Part shown: in pieces, positions 13,701 through 23,500 of the stretch
Layout: every line of letters starts with the position of its first letter
Numbering within the stretch: position 1 is the stretch's first letter
The notes under the pieces: generated by a model
Databases searched by the model: none
What the model saw: only the letters and a program-made list of their open reading frames with translations
Told to the model about the DNA's origin: nothing
Assembly: GCA_019614645.1 (NCBI GenBank)
Contig: JABWDB010000007.1
Coordinates: 744,001-808,000, forward strand
Source: Stratiolaelaps scimitus
Taxonomy: Eukaryota > Arthropoda > Arachnida > Mesostigmata > Laelapidae
Length of the DNA stretch: 64,000 nucleotides
Reading direction: 5' to 3'
Program-made: the position numbers and the translations under genes

Positions 13701-14506
13701 GAAGAAGCGCAGATAAAGAATTAGATAAGTTGCCGTTGCCGCATGCGATAGCGGCAAGAAAAACACACTCACGTCTATGACAATTTTCAGATCTACGCAT
13801 CGGGAACGTTCATGTTTGGCGTGGTTCCCGTCCTGGCGGCTGCGTTTCTTTACTTCAGTGAAATGAGCGAATACATTCAGACGAAGAACAACGTGACCTT
13901 TTGGCAGGGCTACCCTATTGCCGTCCTTTGGTACATTTTCATCGTTCTTGCTGTGCAGGTAAGATTCCCGTAATCATTTGCCATCATCGATCAGTGTATG
14001 TAAGTAATTAGTATTTGTCGATAGTTCTATGTGATATAGATGTGTCCGATTCGAGACGCAGTATACGTGTACACTTGCTGCGACACAGTGCGCTATAGAA
14101 ATCCGCGAAATCGTCGGCTGGTCGACGAACAAAGCGAACAATCGAACAGTATCGCTCCTCTGGACGCTGGCCCTATCCCAGATGTGTGTTTGTGTACAAA
14201 GTGCAGCGTCGAAGCCGCCTGTCGTACCCAGCTAGCATTGGAAGATCAGAGCTCTGCTGTGGCTCGCACACTTCTCACTTCGTCAATTGCCTACAATCTT
14301 GGTGACGTGCTTTTATATACATGACGCTGGCAGATCATCTTACAAAAGGAAAAAAATGCAATTTTTCCCATTTGTATCTCATCTCTCGTTACGATTGCCA
14401 TTTTTTCGCGGTTCGCCCATTTCAGGTACATGCGTTCTCGTTGTATTTTGCGCTTCGATTGATACTGGCTTGGCAGAAGGTGGTTACTGCGAGAAAGACG
14501 AAGTGA
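3394..14506 (+). CDS. jagn: Jagunal, ER membrane protein (complete, 5 coding exons)
   Basis: Jagunal is a small multi-pass ER membrane protein. It is known from Drosophila for ER organisation and vesicle traffic in oocytes, and from vertebrates (JAGN1) for the secretory pathway of neutrophils. The gene joins 3394-3482, 6642-6714, 7595-7756, 13791-13958 and 14426-14506 into 573 bases, 190 aa, close to family size. Seen directly: the conserved N-terminus ([10 protein letters not shown] at residues 11-20), the block [11 protein letters not shown] before TM2, and [12 protein letters not shown] before TM4. Hydrophobic segments fall near 37-53, 80-97, 112-131 and 147-168. The C-terminus ends RKTK, a weak dilysine-type retrieval signal. 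All junctions are GT-AG and phases agree (2, 0, 0, 0). The start is the ATG that begins the conserved MASR. Transcription factors or promoter elements were not identified. Confidence 0.95.
3483..6641 (+). other. jagunal intron 1
   Basis: A 3.2-kb intron between two exons of the same protein, ending in ttgtttttcag. It contains a perfect GGC/GCG run at 4688-4719, CT-rich tracts near 4055-4075, and many overlapping short ORFs that look like repeat artefacts. No internal gene is supported. Confidence 0.85.
6642..6714 (+). CDS. jagn: jagunal coding exon 2
   Basis: Completes Ser30 and encodes 24 further residues including TM1 ([16 protein letters not shown]). The acceptor has a strong T tract (gtttttcag); the donor is GTACGA. 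The exon is too short to appear as an ORF with its own start. Confidence 0.92.
6715..7594 (+). other. jagunal intron 2, carrying a long hairpin
   Basis: An 880-base intron ending ttcgttgcag. Its main content is the inverted repeat at 7331-7492, which ends about 100 bases before exon 3. The rest is unremarkable AT-rich sequence. Confidence 0.85.
7331..7492. repeat. Long inverted repeat with 67-bp arms
   Basis: The left arm 7331-7397 and right arm 7426-7492 are reverse complements at 63 of 67 positions by eye, with no gaps. The 28-base spacer is mostly (TA)n. All four differences are transitions. In a transcript of the minus strand three of them become G-U pairs; in the plus transcript one does. 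The arms hold no ORF. Possible identities are a palindromic MITE-like element that gained a TA microsatellite, or a hairpin RNA precursor. Flanking target-site duplications were not found. Confidence 0.9.
7595..7756 (+). CDS. jagn: jagunal coding exon 3
   Basis: Encodes 54 residues (55-108), phase 0 at both ends. It carries the luminal or loop block [18 protein letters not shown] and TM2. The acceptor is cgttgcag and the donor GTACCG. Confidence 0.94.
7928..7988. repeat. 17-bp tandem repeat, about 3.6 copies
   Basis: The unit ATTCCTTTTGGGTAAAT occurs at 7928-7944, 7945-7961 and 7962-7978 (one G-to-A change in the third copy), followed by a partial copy. A related half unit lies just upstream near 7892. 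It is intronic. Confidence 0.9.
9341..9360. repeat. Perfect 20-bp palindrome
   Basis: CTGACTCTCA is followed directly by its reverse complement TGAGAGTCAG, with no spacer. It sits inside jagunal intron 3. No function is evident. Confidence 0.85.
12335..12541 (+). pseudogene. Fragment of a non-LTR retrotransposon protein tail
   Basis: The frame reads AAVQPPPAM, then [13 protein letters not shown], then a segment ending TSSRL. The KYAxL...F...A.EALG-type string is the pattern I know from the C-terminal tail of RT/CCHC/endonuclease non-LTR elements. The first 21 bases (gtgcaaccgcccccggctatg) match the 3' coding end of the element at 56 kb at 18 positions. Nothing upstream of 12330 continues the element, so this is an isolated remnant. 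The reading is a family-pattern inference, not an alignment. Confidence 0.42.
12786..12820. repeat. Small inverted repeat with 11-bp arms
   Basis: GTACTCTGGGT at 12786-12796 and its reverse complement ACCCAGAGTAC at 12810-12820 are separated by 13 bases. It lies within unassigned, possibly transposon-derived sequence in jagunal intron 3. Confidence 0.8.
13791..13958 (+). CDS. jagn: jagunal coding exon 4
   Basis: Encodes 56 residues (109-164), phase 0 at both ends. It contains TM3 ([18 protein letters not shown]), a polar loop with NNVT, a possible N-glycosylation sequon if luminal, and most of TM4. The acceptor is caattttcag and the donor GTAAGA. Confidence 0.93.
13959..14425 (+). other. jagunal intron 4
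   Basis: A 467-base intron from GTAAGA to cccatttcag. No further feature is seen; a short open frame at 14040-14324 has no support. Confidence 0.85.
14426..14506 (+). CDS. jagn: jagunal coding exon 5 with stop codon
   Basis: Encodes the last 26 residues, finishing TM4 ([10 protein letters not shown]) and the basic cytosolic tail, then TGA at 14504-14506. The VHA-x-x-LYF sequence at the exon start matches the conserved Jagunal C-terminus. Confidence 0.94.
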   Translation, partial: VHAFSLYFALRLILAWQKVVTARKTK

Positions 14507-14590
14507 TCCTGAGCGAAATATGGCGAGAGCAAGACCCACCTCCCCCCCGCCGCGTTTATGACTGAAGAATGATACGGCCTGCTTCTGGCT

Positions 14591-14596
14591 AATAAA
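14591..14596 (+). terminator. Likely jagunal polyadenylation signal
   Basis: A canonical AATAAA 85 bases after the jagunal stop codon. A second one near 15010 could serve a longer 3' UTR. Confidence 0.5.
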
Positions 14597-16158
14597 ATGT
14601 CGACTCGAACCCTCAGCGCGGATTTGCCTGAAAGTGACGAAGCACACGTCTATTCTGACAAGTTGATTGATCTGTCTGATCTGTACGAGTGAGTGCTAGT
14701 GAGAGTACCTGATTACCCGGAGCCCCGAAGCCATGAGTCAGTGCGAGGTTCCGCATGTCGTTTGTCTGAGATGTCACGGGGGGTGACTCGAGAGAAGAAA
14801 ATGAAACACGAATGGCAAATGAAAGAGAGAGAGAGAGACGTTCAATGAGCGAGACTCGACAATCTTCCCCTGTGTCCGTGTATCTGTCCGTATGGAATGA
14901 ATGTTGACGTGTATGCTGGTCTATTGCCACGTAGAACAACAACGGACGAATGTGGACCATGATGACCGTGGTGGTGTTAATGATGATAATGACGACGACG
15001 ACGACGATGAAATAAATTATATCTTTTTACTCTGTTTTGATGTCGTGCCTGGTTATTTGTCAACGGAGGAGTGATGTGACCGTGTGTTGACACCCTGCAA
15101 CTCGTACGATTGCGTCAAAGGGAATTTCAAGGGTGGAAACGATTCAGTTTTGCTGGATCATCATTTCACTGGGCTTCGTTTGAGTTGGAATTTGAAGAAA
15201 CGAAGCAAAATATTTTTTGGTTCAGTAGAAGAAAGTCAAATGAGAACAAGGAATCGGCGGAATTAATATTATTATTATTTGTCTCGGAAGAAAATCAAAT
15301 AAATTCTACTGATAGAAAGAAAGGCCAGGTTTCAATTATGGTGATTTTTCTGTGGTCCGGACAACGAATGATTCCCTTTTAACTGTACTATTGGAGTAGA
15401 GAGGGAGAGACAGAGGAAGCCAATCTGGTCAAAGAGCCGTTACACCTATGTCAGGTTTAAATCATGTGCTCAACAGTTTAAGAGGTGGCTCATTATTTCG
15501 TATATATACATGCTGCATCGGGTTGCCTCTGGTGCCTATACAATTTCGAAAGCTGCTCTATTGTGGTGCACTGTCAGCAATGAAGGCGCACAATGTAAAT
15601 TCTGAAGATCCGGACCAACTCAGAGTGAAGATTAAGTGGGGCGTGAGTTTAGTGGGTAGGTCTGCCACTCCATCAGGTAGGGGTCCCACAGTACCATGGC
15701 AAAATACCTTAGCTGTGAGGCCTGGTCTGCATGAGCATTCTCCATCATTAAGAAAAATTAAGGCGCTTACTTTCCAAAATGCACGCGTTTGCATCAAATT
15801 AATTCGAAGCGGTAATTGTAGTTACCCAAGCAAGTTGCAAATGTCTTAGACAAGACGTAAAAAACGTCAAATATCCGCTGAAAACGGCACCCACCGTTGG
15901 AGTTTGCCGACGTCGGCCCAGCGTGAGGCTGTGAGAATTGCTCTTAACAGAAGCAGACGTTGCGAATGATACAATGCCATGTAGCACAATGTTTATGTTA
16001 TGGAGAAATTACACAGCTCTTCTATGTATTATAGAGCCTAGTTTAATAGAGAAATATTTTCTTTAATTAATCACTCACGTTGAGCAGTTAGAAGGGGCAT
16101 ACAGAGAAGCATTGCCCAGGGCGTTGCGTCTACTGTACTGAACAAATTGTGTAATAGC
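14597..16158. other. Intergenic stretch, no supported gene
   Basis: Contains short GA and GAC runs (about 14826-14838 and 14990-15006) and a possible alternative polyA signal near 15010. Open frames on both strands at about 15450-15850 have an unusual protein-like look, but neither has splice signals or a recognised family. They may be repeat-derived. Confidence 0.4.
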
Positions 16159-16163
16159 AAAAA
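16159..16163 (-). terminator. Pol III terminator of the tRNA
   Basis: On the minus strand a TTTTT run lies 7 bases past the tRNA 3' end, the usual position and length for RNA polymerase III termination. Confidence 0.8.
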
Positions 16164-16170
16164 TACATCT

Positions 16171-16242
16171 ACCCTCGGCGGGACTCGAACCCGCAATCCC
16201 CGGTTTAGGAGACCGATGCCTTATCCGTTGGGCCACGAGGGC
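16171..16242 (-). tRNA. trnR-CCT: tRNA-Arg (anticodon CCT)
   Basis: The reverse complement folds into a full 72-base cloverleaf. The acceptor stem GCCCTCG pairs with CGAGGGT (one G-T end pair), the anticodon stem TCGGT with ACCGG, and the T stem GCGGG with CCCGC. The loop CTCCTAA gives anticodon CCT, which decodes AGG arginine. The A box (TGGCCCAACGG) and B box (GGTTCGAGTCC) match pol III consensus. There is no intron. It closely resembles the animal tRNA-Arg-CCT pattern and shows no sign of being a pseudogene. Confidence 0.95.
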
Positions 16243-17434
16243 GCTGAGTAGAATCGTGTTTGAAATCGCTTTTGTGGTTCGCTGATCGTTTCTGCTTCTT
16301 TTAGGACAGGCCATTGGAACTATTATATTTGGGGCCTCGTTGAAGAGCTATGATCCTGGATACAGAATCGTATTTGAAAATTATCAGACGAACTGTGTTC
16401 AGGCATAACACCCGTTACGTTTGAAGTTGGACTTAGTAATTGCAATAGAGGACGGATGAAATCCGTGCAGGAATAGTCAATGTAAGATCAATAATTAATC
16501 AATTAAACATCGGGCTGCGAAACGACAGTTCTGATAGGTTAATGAACAGGCTGTTCAAATCGAACCCGGCGGATGGTGGCGGCGGTGGGCCTTAAAAATG
16601 AAAATCTAATCAAGGGGCAGCAGGACAGTCAGATCAAAGGATTTTACTCAAACTGAGGTTTGCACACATTTAAGGCCTGAATGCCGCCATGTCGCCGTAA
16701 TCCGTATAACTTCTATGAGCCACATTTGGAACTAGCCCGTCAACTTTCCAGAGGTAAGGAACGTTAGTTACTCAATAACCAAACGAAACTCGGTCCATCT
16801 AACACGGACAAATTGCTTAGATTGAACGAGTAAGTTGATTCACGTCCTTCGCCGACCAGCATTTTGCCCGAATTAAAGCAGCGAATTAATTTAGTATGTG
16901 TCATTACGCCGTGATTCTTGCCTACGATCGTCTCTCATCTCTCAAGCAATTTATTATGAATCCCATCTCGCCGCAAGTCTTCTTGTCCGACTGTTGAAGA
17001 AGTTGTTTTCAACAAGGTTTGTTGGAACGCCGCCCGACACCCACCGCAACTCTCAACTGGAATCGAAAATGATGACCGCATAATGTTCGCTACCACCTGA
17101 TACGTTGAGTGCCCTTGTCTGCTCATGGCATTCGGTGACACGCAAGGTTGAGATTTTCGAGAAAATCCCATCGAATCGAAGTGTCTGTGTCTGGCAGTCG
17201 ACAGGTGGACTGCAGTCCATTGTCTCGAGAAATTCGCGAGTTGTTGGACGAGACGGGTCTCACCAGTTTCACGTGGCCATACGAGGTGCGGTGGCCCCCC
17301 CCAGATCATCGTTCCTTCGTGGACTTGGCACACACTAATAACACTAACAGCCCCTTTATCTCACCGAGTGCACTATACAAATGTCTCCGGTTACTTTGCT
17401 TTTGGCTTTTGACGTCAACGAAACACGAATTAAA
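16243..17434. other. Region without a supported gene
   Basis: Several overlapping ORFs on both strands (16.9-17.4 kb) look partly protein-like, but no single reading wins. One plus-strand possibility at 17216-17541 is listed separately. The left part (16.25-16.9 kb) shows nothing. Confidence 0.35.
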
Positions 17435-17541
17435 TTAGGTGTCCGAAATGCGCTCTTTTCCAGCTGGAACAGGCATCTTCGGAGCGCGAACTCGAGGTAA
17501 CATTCCGGTGTCTGTACAACCAACCTCCAATGGACTCGTAG
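17216..17541 (+). CDS. Possible C-terminal exon pair, plus strand (conflicts with minus call)
   Basis: Two blocks join in phase 0: about 17216-17285 (PLSREIRELLDETG...TWPYE, donor GTGCGG) and 17464-17541 (LEQASSERELEV..., acceptor cttttccag, stop TAG). The intron would be 178 bases. The product is helical and acidic but unrecognised, and no upstream exon was found. It overlaps the minus-strand candidate at 17435-17644, so at most one of them is likely real. Confidence 0.22.
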
Positions 17542-17644
17542 AGGGATGCGGAGGCGTGAATCGCATCGTGTATCGAACTAAACAAACAGCGAAGTGTTGG
17601 AGAGGCAGCATTTGATATAAGTCCCAACGAACCTCTGCATCAAC
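17435..17644 (-). CDS. Possible terminal exon of an unrecognised minus-strand gene
   Basis: After an acceptor-like ccatattag, 69 codons are open in phase 0 (VDAEVRWDLYQMLPL at the start, PKMPVPAGKERISDT at the end), then TAA. The residue mix resembles a real C-terminus. It could follow the exon-like blocks at 18-27 kb, but the phase of the nearest block (18542-18740) does not fit directly, so at least one exon would be missing. The family is unknown. Confidence 0.25.
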   Translation of the reverse strand, partial: VDAEVRWDLYQMLPLQHFAVCLVRYTMRFTPPHPSTSPLEVGCTDTGMLPRVRAPKMPVPAGKERISDT

Positions 17645-18152
17645 CTAATATGGTACATATCAAAATTCAGCTGACGTTAAGTTCAATTAGTGTAAAGGAC
17701 AATCGTAAGAATGGGAATAATAAACAAAACGACAGTTCACCTCTTCTGTTTAAAGGACTGACTTTCACCTGCTGACTAAACAGCACAACTGCACATTCGG
17801 ATGTATCCAAACTGTAGTGCTTAGTTTTTGTTTGGACTATTCACACAAATGTACATCTCGTGTTATTTTATGCTGGAGGCTTTTTTTTTACGGAAGTTGT
17901 GCTGGACTCGAGGCAGGTTCTTTTCTAAAGCCCGCCCCCCTACCAGGTGACTTGATGGTAAGCCACCTTCGTCGGCTCAGGTCTTATGTCCGCCGAGACT
18001 AAACCCGCAGAATGGTCCCGTGAAAAGACCCTTCCACCCCTCCAGGTTTCTCTCCCCGGGGCACGGGATTGTGGGAATATTCCTTTGGAACTTATGTTCG
18101 AGGCTGAGGCCTACACAGTGGCCTATAGTTAGTGACTGGTACTGTACGCACT

Positions 18153-18297
18153 TCAGTTGCGTGCAACCAGGATCAATAGCGTTCGCATTTGTAACGGATG
18201 GAATTGATTACGCTGGTGGTGCTGCTTCGCATCGAAACGAAGTCTAGTATTGTGTACACCTTTGTAGATTGCTGGGTAGTCGGAGACACGCGCCGTA
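18153..18297 (-). CDS. Possible exon following 18542-18740
   Basis: An acceptor-like cttgacag at 18298 upward opens a frame that begins with one base, the phase left by the exon at 18542-18740. It reads TARVSDYPAIYKG and continues to a stop at 18153. A possible donor (GTGTAC) lies at the YK|G point, so it may instead be a short internal exon. The pyrimidine tract is weak. Confidence 0.23.
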
Positions 18298-18541
18298 CTG
18301 TCAAGTGGAATTGTTCTTCTATGCTTCGCCATTAGATCAACTTGCGGCCACACTGTCGATACACGGTTCAATCGGAACCGTCTCGCATGCACGGACTCCT
18401 AATCAGAAACTAATATCCGCCCCCGACAGCGACCAGTGCGCCAGGATGGCAGGTTTCACTTCATCAGTAGTTACACGTTTGTAACTCCCAAAGGTATCGC
18501 TTGAGACACTCCGTAGAAGTTATTAAGATATTAATACCTAC

Positions 18542-18740
18542 CTAGATGATACACCACTAGATGTGAAGCTGCCCTTGTAAATAACTGTGAGGAGATCTTT
18601 CAACTGGCGACTTGTCGACGCGGTTTCATGTGTAACCCACTTGAACAGCACAAACATCTTCCTTAAATCCATTTTGATGCATGATCCGTCATTGGCCTGA
18701 AGCAGCACTGACCTCTTGGAAGTTCTTTGATCAGATGTTC
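18542..18740 (-). CDS. Candidate internal coding exon, unrecognised protein
   Basis: On the minus strand a strong acceptor (ttcttccttcctcggccttatcttag) is followed by 199 bases open in only one frame, ending TCTAG before a GTAGGT donor. The peptide includes SKRSVLLQANDGSCIKMDLR and KMFVLFKWVTHET. Its start phase (1) fits the end of the candidate first exon at 26789-26849 and one donor choice of the exon at 20351-20521. Both splice sites being good makes this the best block of the possible gene. No domain is recognised. Confidence 0.42.
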
Positions 18741-20350
18741 CTAAGATAAGGCCGAGGAAGGAAGAACAATATGACCTACCGTCTCCCCCCCCTCTTAAGA
18801 TGCTCAGTAACAACGATGCATCATTTCATCTCGTTAATACCACACGTATTGATTGCTATATATGCCCGTCAGTCGACCTAGCACTAGATCAACTTACATT
18901 ATACCTTATCACAACAACAACAACAATTTGTTCCACCACGTGCCCTCTCATGTTAAAGCTAGAAATCCATCTCTTTTCTCATCCACATCTACCTTTTTTA
19001 CCCACATCTACTGGCTACTCGCTACAGTACATATGCTGTCCATTCTACATGAAGCTTTTGAGCAACATCTACAATTCCGTCAATCGACTTTTCGCCCTGT
19101 TCAACACAACTGCGACATCGCCGGACATCGTCTCACCAGCAGTGTTTTCTGTGTGTGTTGTATTCCTGCGAAACAAACACGCCCATCGTACACGCGGGCA
19201 TCCCCCTCGGTCTCCTCTTTGGCTTCTTCGTTTACCGACCAGAGTCGAATGAGAGGAGAAGCAAATAAAAGACAACGACGATCGAGAGTTCTCCTCACAC
19301 TCTCCTCGACCCTGTACCACACACGAATCTGCACTGCTCGGCTACGAACGAACGAACGCACGCATGCACGCTAATCTACGCTCCGCTCCGTTAAGTCGCC
19401 TCTGCGACCGTGTGTCGATCTCGGCCGGAGAACGCTGGATCGTTCGCTCTCGGCGGAATCGCGCCACGCCATCATTCATGCGCTGGCTGGCCGTTGGCCA
19501 GACAGCGATGATGATGATGCTACTGCTGCTGCTGCTGGTACTAATACTACTGTTGTTCACTGCCGCGCGCTGCGTCTGACGGTGGCGCCGCACGTGAACA
19601 GAGATCGCGTGCGTTCTGCAGCCGCCGCTGGCGGCGGCGGAGGCGGCGGCTGCTGTTGCGGCGAGCCGATCGGCATCGGCGGCGCGAGTGGCAGAGACAC
19701 CTAATCCCAGCTGCTGTGACGGCTGTGTTGCGGCTGCTGCTGCCGCCGCCGACGCCGCCGCCGACGCCGCCGCCTCAGTCATCATCATCGTCGTCGGTGA
19801 CGTTACCGTATGTATTTACCGCCCTTGTTCTACTACTAGTGACGCTATGGCGGCCGTAGCATTTGCAGTTGTAGCAACTGTTGCTGGTGCAGTGGCAGCA
19901 GCAGCAGCGAACGTTGCTGTTGTCAGTCGTTTGTGAGTGTTGGCGCCGCCGCCGCCGCCGCCGTTCGTGCCGCTGCTGTCCCGGTTACAGCGCTGCTGCC
20001 GCCTCAACCACTGGTCGCGGGCGTGATGCCGCTGCGGCTGTCTGCGCTTGGCGCATTCGACGGCTCTGCAACACCAGCGGCAACGAGAGACACAGAGAGC
20101 GAGAGAGAGAGATACAAGAGGTCGGCGCAGCAGTCGAACGCGACTTGCGCTGCGACGGAGAGACGCGTCCGTCGACCGATGAACGCTAAATGAATCGCGA
20201 ACGATTGACACGTTGTGGCGTGCCGTGCATATTACCTGCGCGGCAGTGACTCGAACGCGGTGCTGCTGCTCTAGCTGCAGCAGCTGCATACGAAGATAGT
20301 CTTTACCTGTAAGCGGCTAGGTGTGCGCGTGTGTGTATCAACAATTTGAC

Positions 20351-20521
20351 CGGCAAGATTCACGGCAGAGAGCTGTCAACGCGTCTCGCAGATCCCGCCC
20401 AAGATCATTGTTGAGGGCTGCTCTAGTATCTGGTATCTGGTTAGTGAATTTGATCTTTTGTTGTATCGCTAGCTGTCCTCCAGACAATGAAGTACCATCC
20501 AGCTGTTGGTTCATCTCTATG
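20351..20521 (-). CDS. Candidate internal coding exon, unrecognised protein
   Basis: After an acceptor-like ctacaacag the minus strand reads IEMNQQLDGTSLSGGQLAIQ and continues open for 57 codons (NQIPDTRAALNNDLGRDLRD). Two donors are possible: GTGAAT, giving an end at 20364 in phase 1, or GTCAAA, giving 20351. The first would join in phase to 18542-18740. The peptide is soluble and helical; the family is not recognised. Confidence 0.33.
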
Positions 20522-23500
20522 CTGTTGTAGATTGACAGGCAATGCCGGTAGTATCGGAAATTATCTCGTGGTTTCGATGCGATCCGAAGCAGCACTCAGC
20601 GCCTGTTTCCCGGTGCAGGCGGCGTTGCCTGCGTGATTTAGGTTATGTCTGGCTAATTGGCTGCCTGTCGACTTAGCGAGCTAGATACCCACGTAAATGT
20701 GTTGGATTCAGGTCCAATGAGAAAGATTTATCACGAAGTGGATGCCAGACGACGATTCGGTTGTTGGTAGTTGTCAGTAGAAAATTTCGTTTACCAAGTA
20801 CTTTTACATGTGTCTAGAAACCCTGTGACCGAAGACGTTAGCTTGTTGCAACCGTATTGACGTGTAGTTTGATGTTGCTACGTCTAACCATCCGGCTCGG
20901 TGTTAGCTTAATACAACGAACAAATTGAATGATGAATGAGATCTGGGAGAAGCTGTTATCGCCGTTGAAATCTGCTACACTGCGCCGCCCTTCTCAGAGC
21001 CTCTTCGGGGCTCTTGATTAAAGAAATACCTTAGAAATTGTGCCTGTATGTCTACGTTCTAGCTGAGCTATTGAATTACCACAGAATGGTGCTATTGTTT
21101 CCTGTAGATAAATCGATTGGCATATGCCAATGTTTCACATGCGACTGGTGTCATGTTCGCTATTTTGACACCGTTCTTGTATTCAGTTGGTGTACTTTGA
21201 CGTAGCGGTGCATCAAACTAATGCGAATGTACCCATGAGAGAACATTGTAATTTTTGAAAGTATTGTTAAAAGATCGAAATCGAGAAAATCAAAGGCGTT
21301 TGTGTTATTGTCATCTCTGCCAGCGACGTTGTCGTGTATATGTATAGAATAATAACAATAACAGGAATAGTAATTGTGATAATTAGTAGTGCTAAGCAAT
21401 ACAGAACGGAATAGCACCTCTATGAAATAGTGGAAGATGACTGCAGCACTGCGACTATTAAATCACCACCACTTCAAACGAATATATGTATATGTAATAT
21501 GCATGCTTGTCGCAGGATTCAACCCTCGTCCCATGCAAAATTCAAAGCAGCTCGTGTATGTGAACGTATCGTTCGATAGTGGGGTAACGCCAGCCGGCGA
21601 TATCGTTCGACTCCTCGAGATCAATTTATACCATGGGCTCGTTAGCACTCCGACTGATAACTTGTTGTCGATTTGTTTACGAAATGTCTACTGTTCCTTT
21701 CTGTGTCCAGAATATGTTTAATTAACATTTGAACATTTTTCGCTGCTTCTGCAGAATCATCATCGTCTGTCATGTCCATGATTTGTATTATACAACATCT
21801 ATCCCCGCCTTCTCATGAGACACAGAGCGCTTCCATAATTTTTCGGACTTACGGAAGCTCTTATCTCTTGATATCCAATCCAATCCACAGTGGCATTAGA
21901 AACTCGAGTTGGCTGCTAAATAGCTCAATGTCTATCTATCCGTCATTTCCGTGGCTGGCATCTAAGTTCCACCTGGATCTTCTACTAGTCAAGATACATT
22001 CGTTCCATTTCTCATGTGTTTGTTTCTGTGCGTGTGTGTGAGACAAACAGAGATAGATATAGAGACAAACATATATAGATCACGGTGAAGAACTGCTGCT
22101 TCCGCTGGTTGTTGCTTGCTTCTACTGCAGTGTGCCTAGATACGACGAGACAGGCATAAAAGGCAATTGTCCATCCGACCGATCGGGTCGTCGTTGGTTT
22201 GTTGGCCGACTCACTCACTCACTGGCAGCGTCCACTACAGGCTTCTATGGTCGCACGAGTGGCACGGTATACAACGACAACAAATAATGACAAGGACGAC
22301 GGCAATGTGCAGACTCGGCAGAGGGTCTATGCCTGAGTGGCCGGCCAGGGTGCGCGGACAGCTCGAGAGCTGGATAGCTGGCATTCCCATTTTAGTTCAT
22401 TCCTATCGCAGTACTCAAGCGGAGCCCCAAGGCCCTCATGTGTCGTCGCCGCCGCCGCCCCCCCCCCCCCCCCCGTCTCCCCCTCAGCAGCAAACCCACG
22501 CGCTGCTCATAGCGGTCATAGCGCCTGGTCGTCGTCGTCGTCAATATCCAGCTGCTGCCGCTGTTGTCCCCTGTTACCAGCCAACATCGCGTCGCCTCCA
22601 TCGTGTGGGCGCAAGCAATTCCCCCAGCACGAGCAAGGGCAGGCGGCAACGTGCCTTCACTGCTCTCAGCTCACTGTATCTTCGCGGCGGCGTTGGGGCC
22701 TTCGCCTCGAGCCTTCGCCCTGCGCCCCGGTCTGCCCTGGTCCACTCGGCTTGGCTCGGCCTGGCTAGCGTGTTAGCTAGCGGCAAAATGGTGGTGGTGG
22801 CGGTGGGCCTCAGTCGCTCGGTCTGTCTGTCTGCACACTCTGTCAGCACTCGGTTCGTAGGTAGTAGCTAGAAGTAGCAGCTGGCGAAGCTGCTTGCCTC
22901 GCAGTGTGGCAATGCGGCAGCAGCAGCAGCCACCGCCAGCCACCACGGCAGCCACCATCACCGTTACTAGCGCTAGAGTGCAGGCAGCGCCGCGGCCCGC
23001 ACTGTAGTCGCTCGTGGCTGCTGCCAGCCTGCACGCACTGGGTTCCCTACAGCCACCACCATCACCACCACCACCGCCGCCGCCGCCAGCAGCAGCAGCA
23101 CCTAGCACGATACACACGATACGCGCTCTTTGAGCCAGCAAGCGTCTCCCCCAGAGGACGGTGGGGCGATGCGGCGCTCGGGGGGCGTCTCCCCTTTGCC
23201 TCCCCGCGTGTGCCCCTATCCGCCTCCCCGCTGTGCCAACCCCCAACCGGTCGGGGGTTGGTCTCTCTCTCTCTCTCTCTCTGCTGCTGCTACAGGAGCA
23301 GCAGCAGCAGCAGCACCCCCCACTTCTCTCATCTGTACGGCCAGGCTGACGCCGGCAGGGCACAGCAGGCAGAAGCTCTGATAGAAGAACGCAGGAGATG
23401 TTGGGGACCCTTGGGGGTAAAGTCGGCAGGGGTAAAGCCTGCGATTGGGACGTGTTAGGGAAGAGAGGAGGGGAACGCGTTCTACCCGCCAGCGCATTCG

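Larger units (their letters stand above)
7757..13790 (+). other. jagunal intron 3, with repeats and transposon debris
   Basis: A 6-kb intron holding most of the jagunal locus's repetitive material: the 17-bp tandem repeat at 7928-7988, the perfect palindrome at 9341-9360, a retrotransposon tail fragment near 12335-12541 and other decayed, unassigned pieces between about 8700 and 13700. An ORF at 7987-8337 has a hydrophobic stretch but no splice context or family match, and is not called. A GC-rich patch lies near 10080-11200. Confidence 0.75.

Noticed and set aside
15448..15849. Plus and minus ORFs of 133 and 79 codons
   Set aside because: They look protein-like on both strands at once, have no splice signals, and I cannot name a family; possibly a repeat.
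19342..19788. Ala-rich 148-codon minus-strand ORF starting MMMTEAA
   Set aside because: It could be an N-terminal exon, but all residues come from CGG/CAG/ATG triplet runs and no donor with good context was found.
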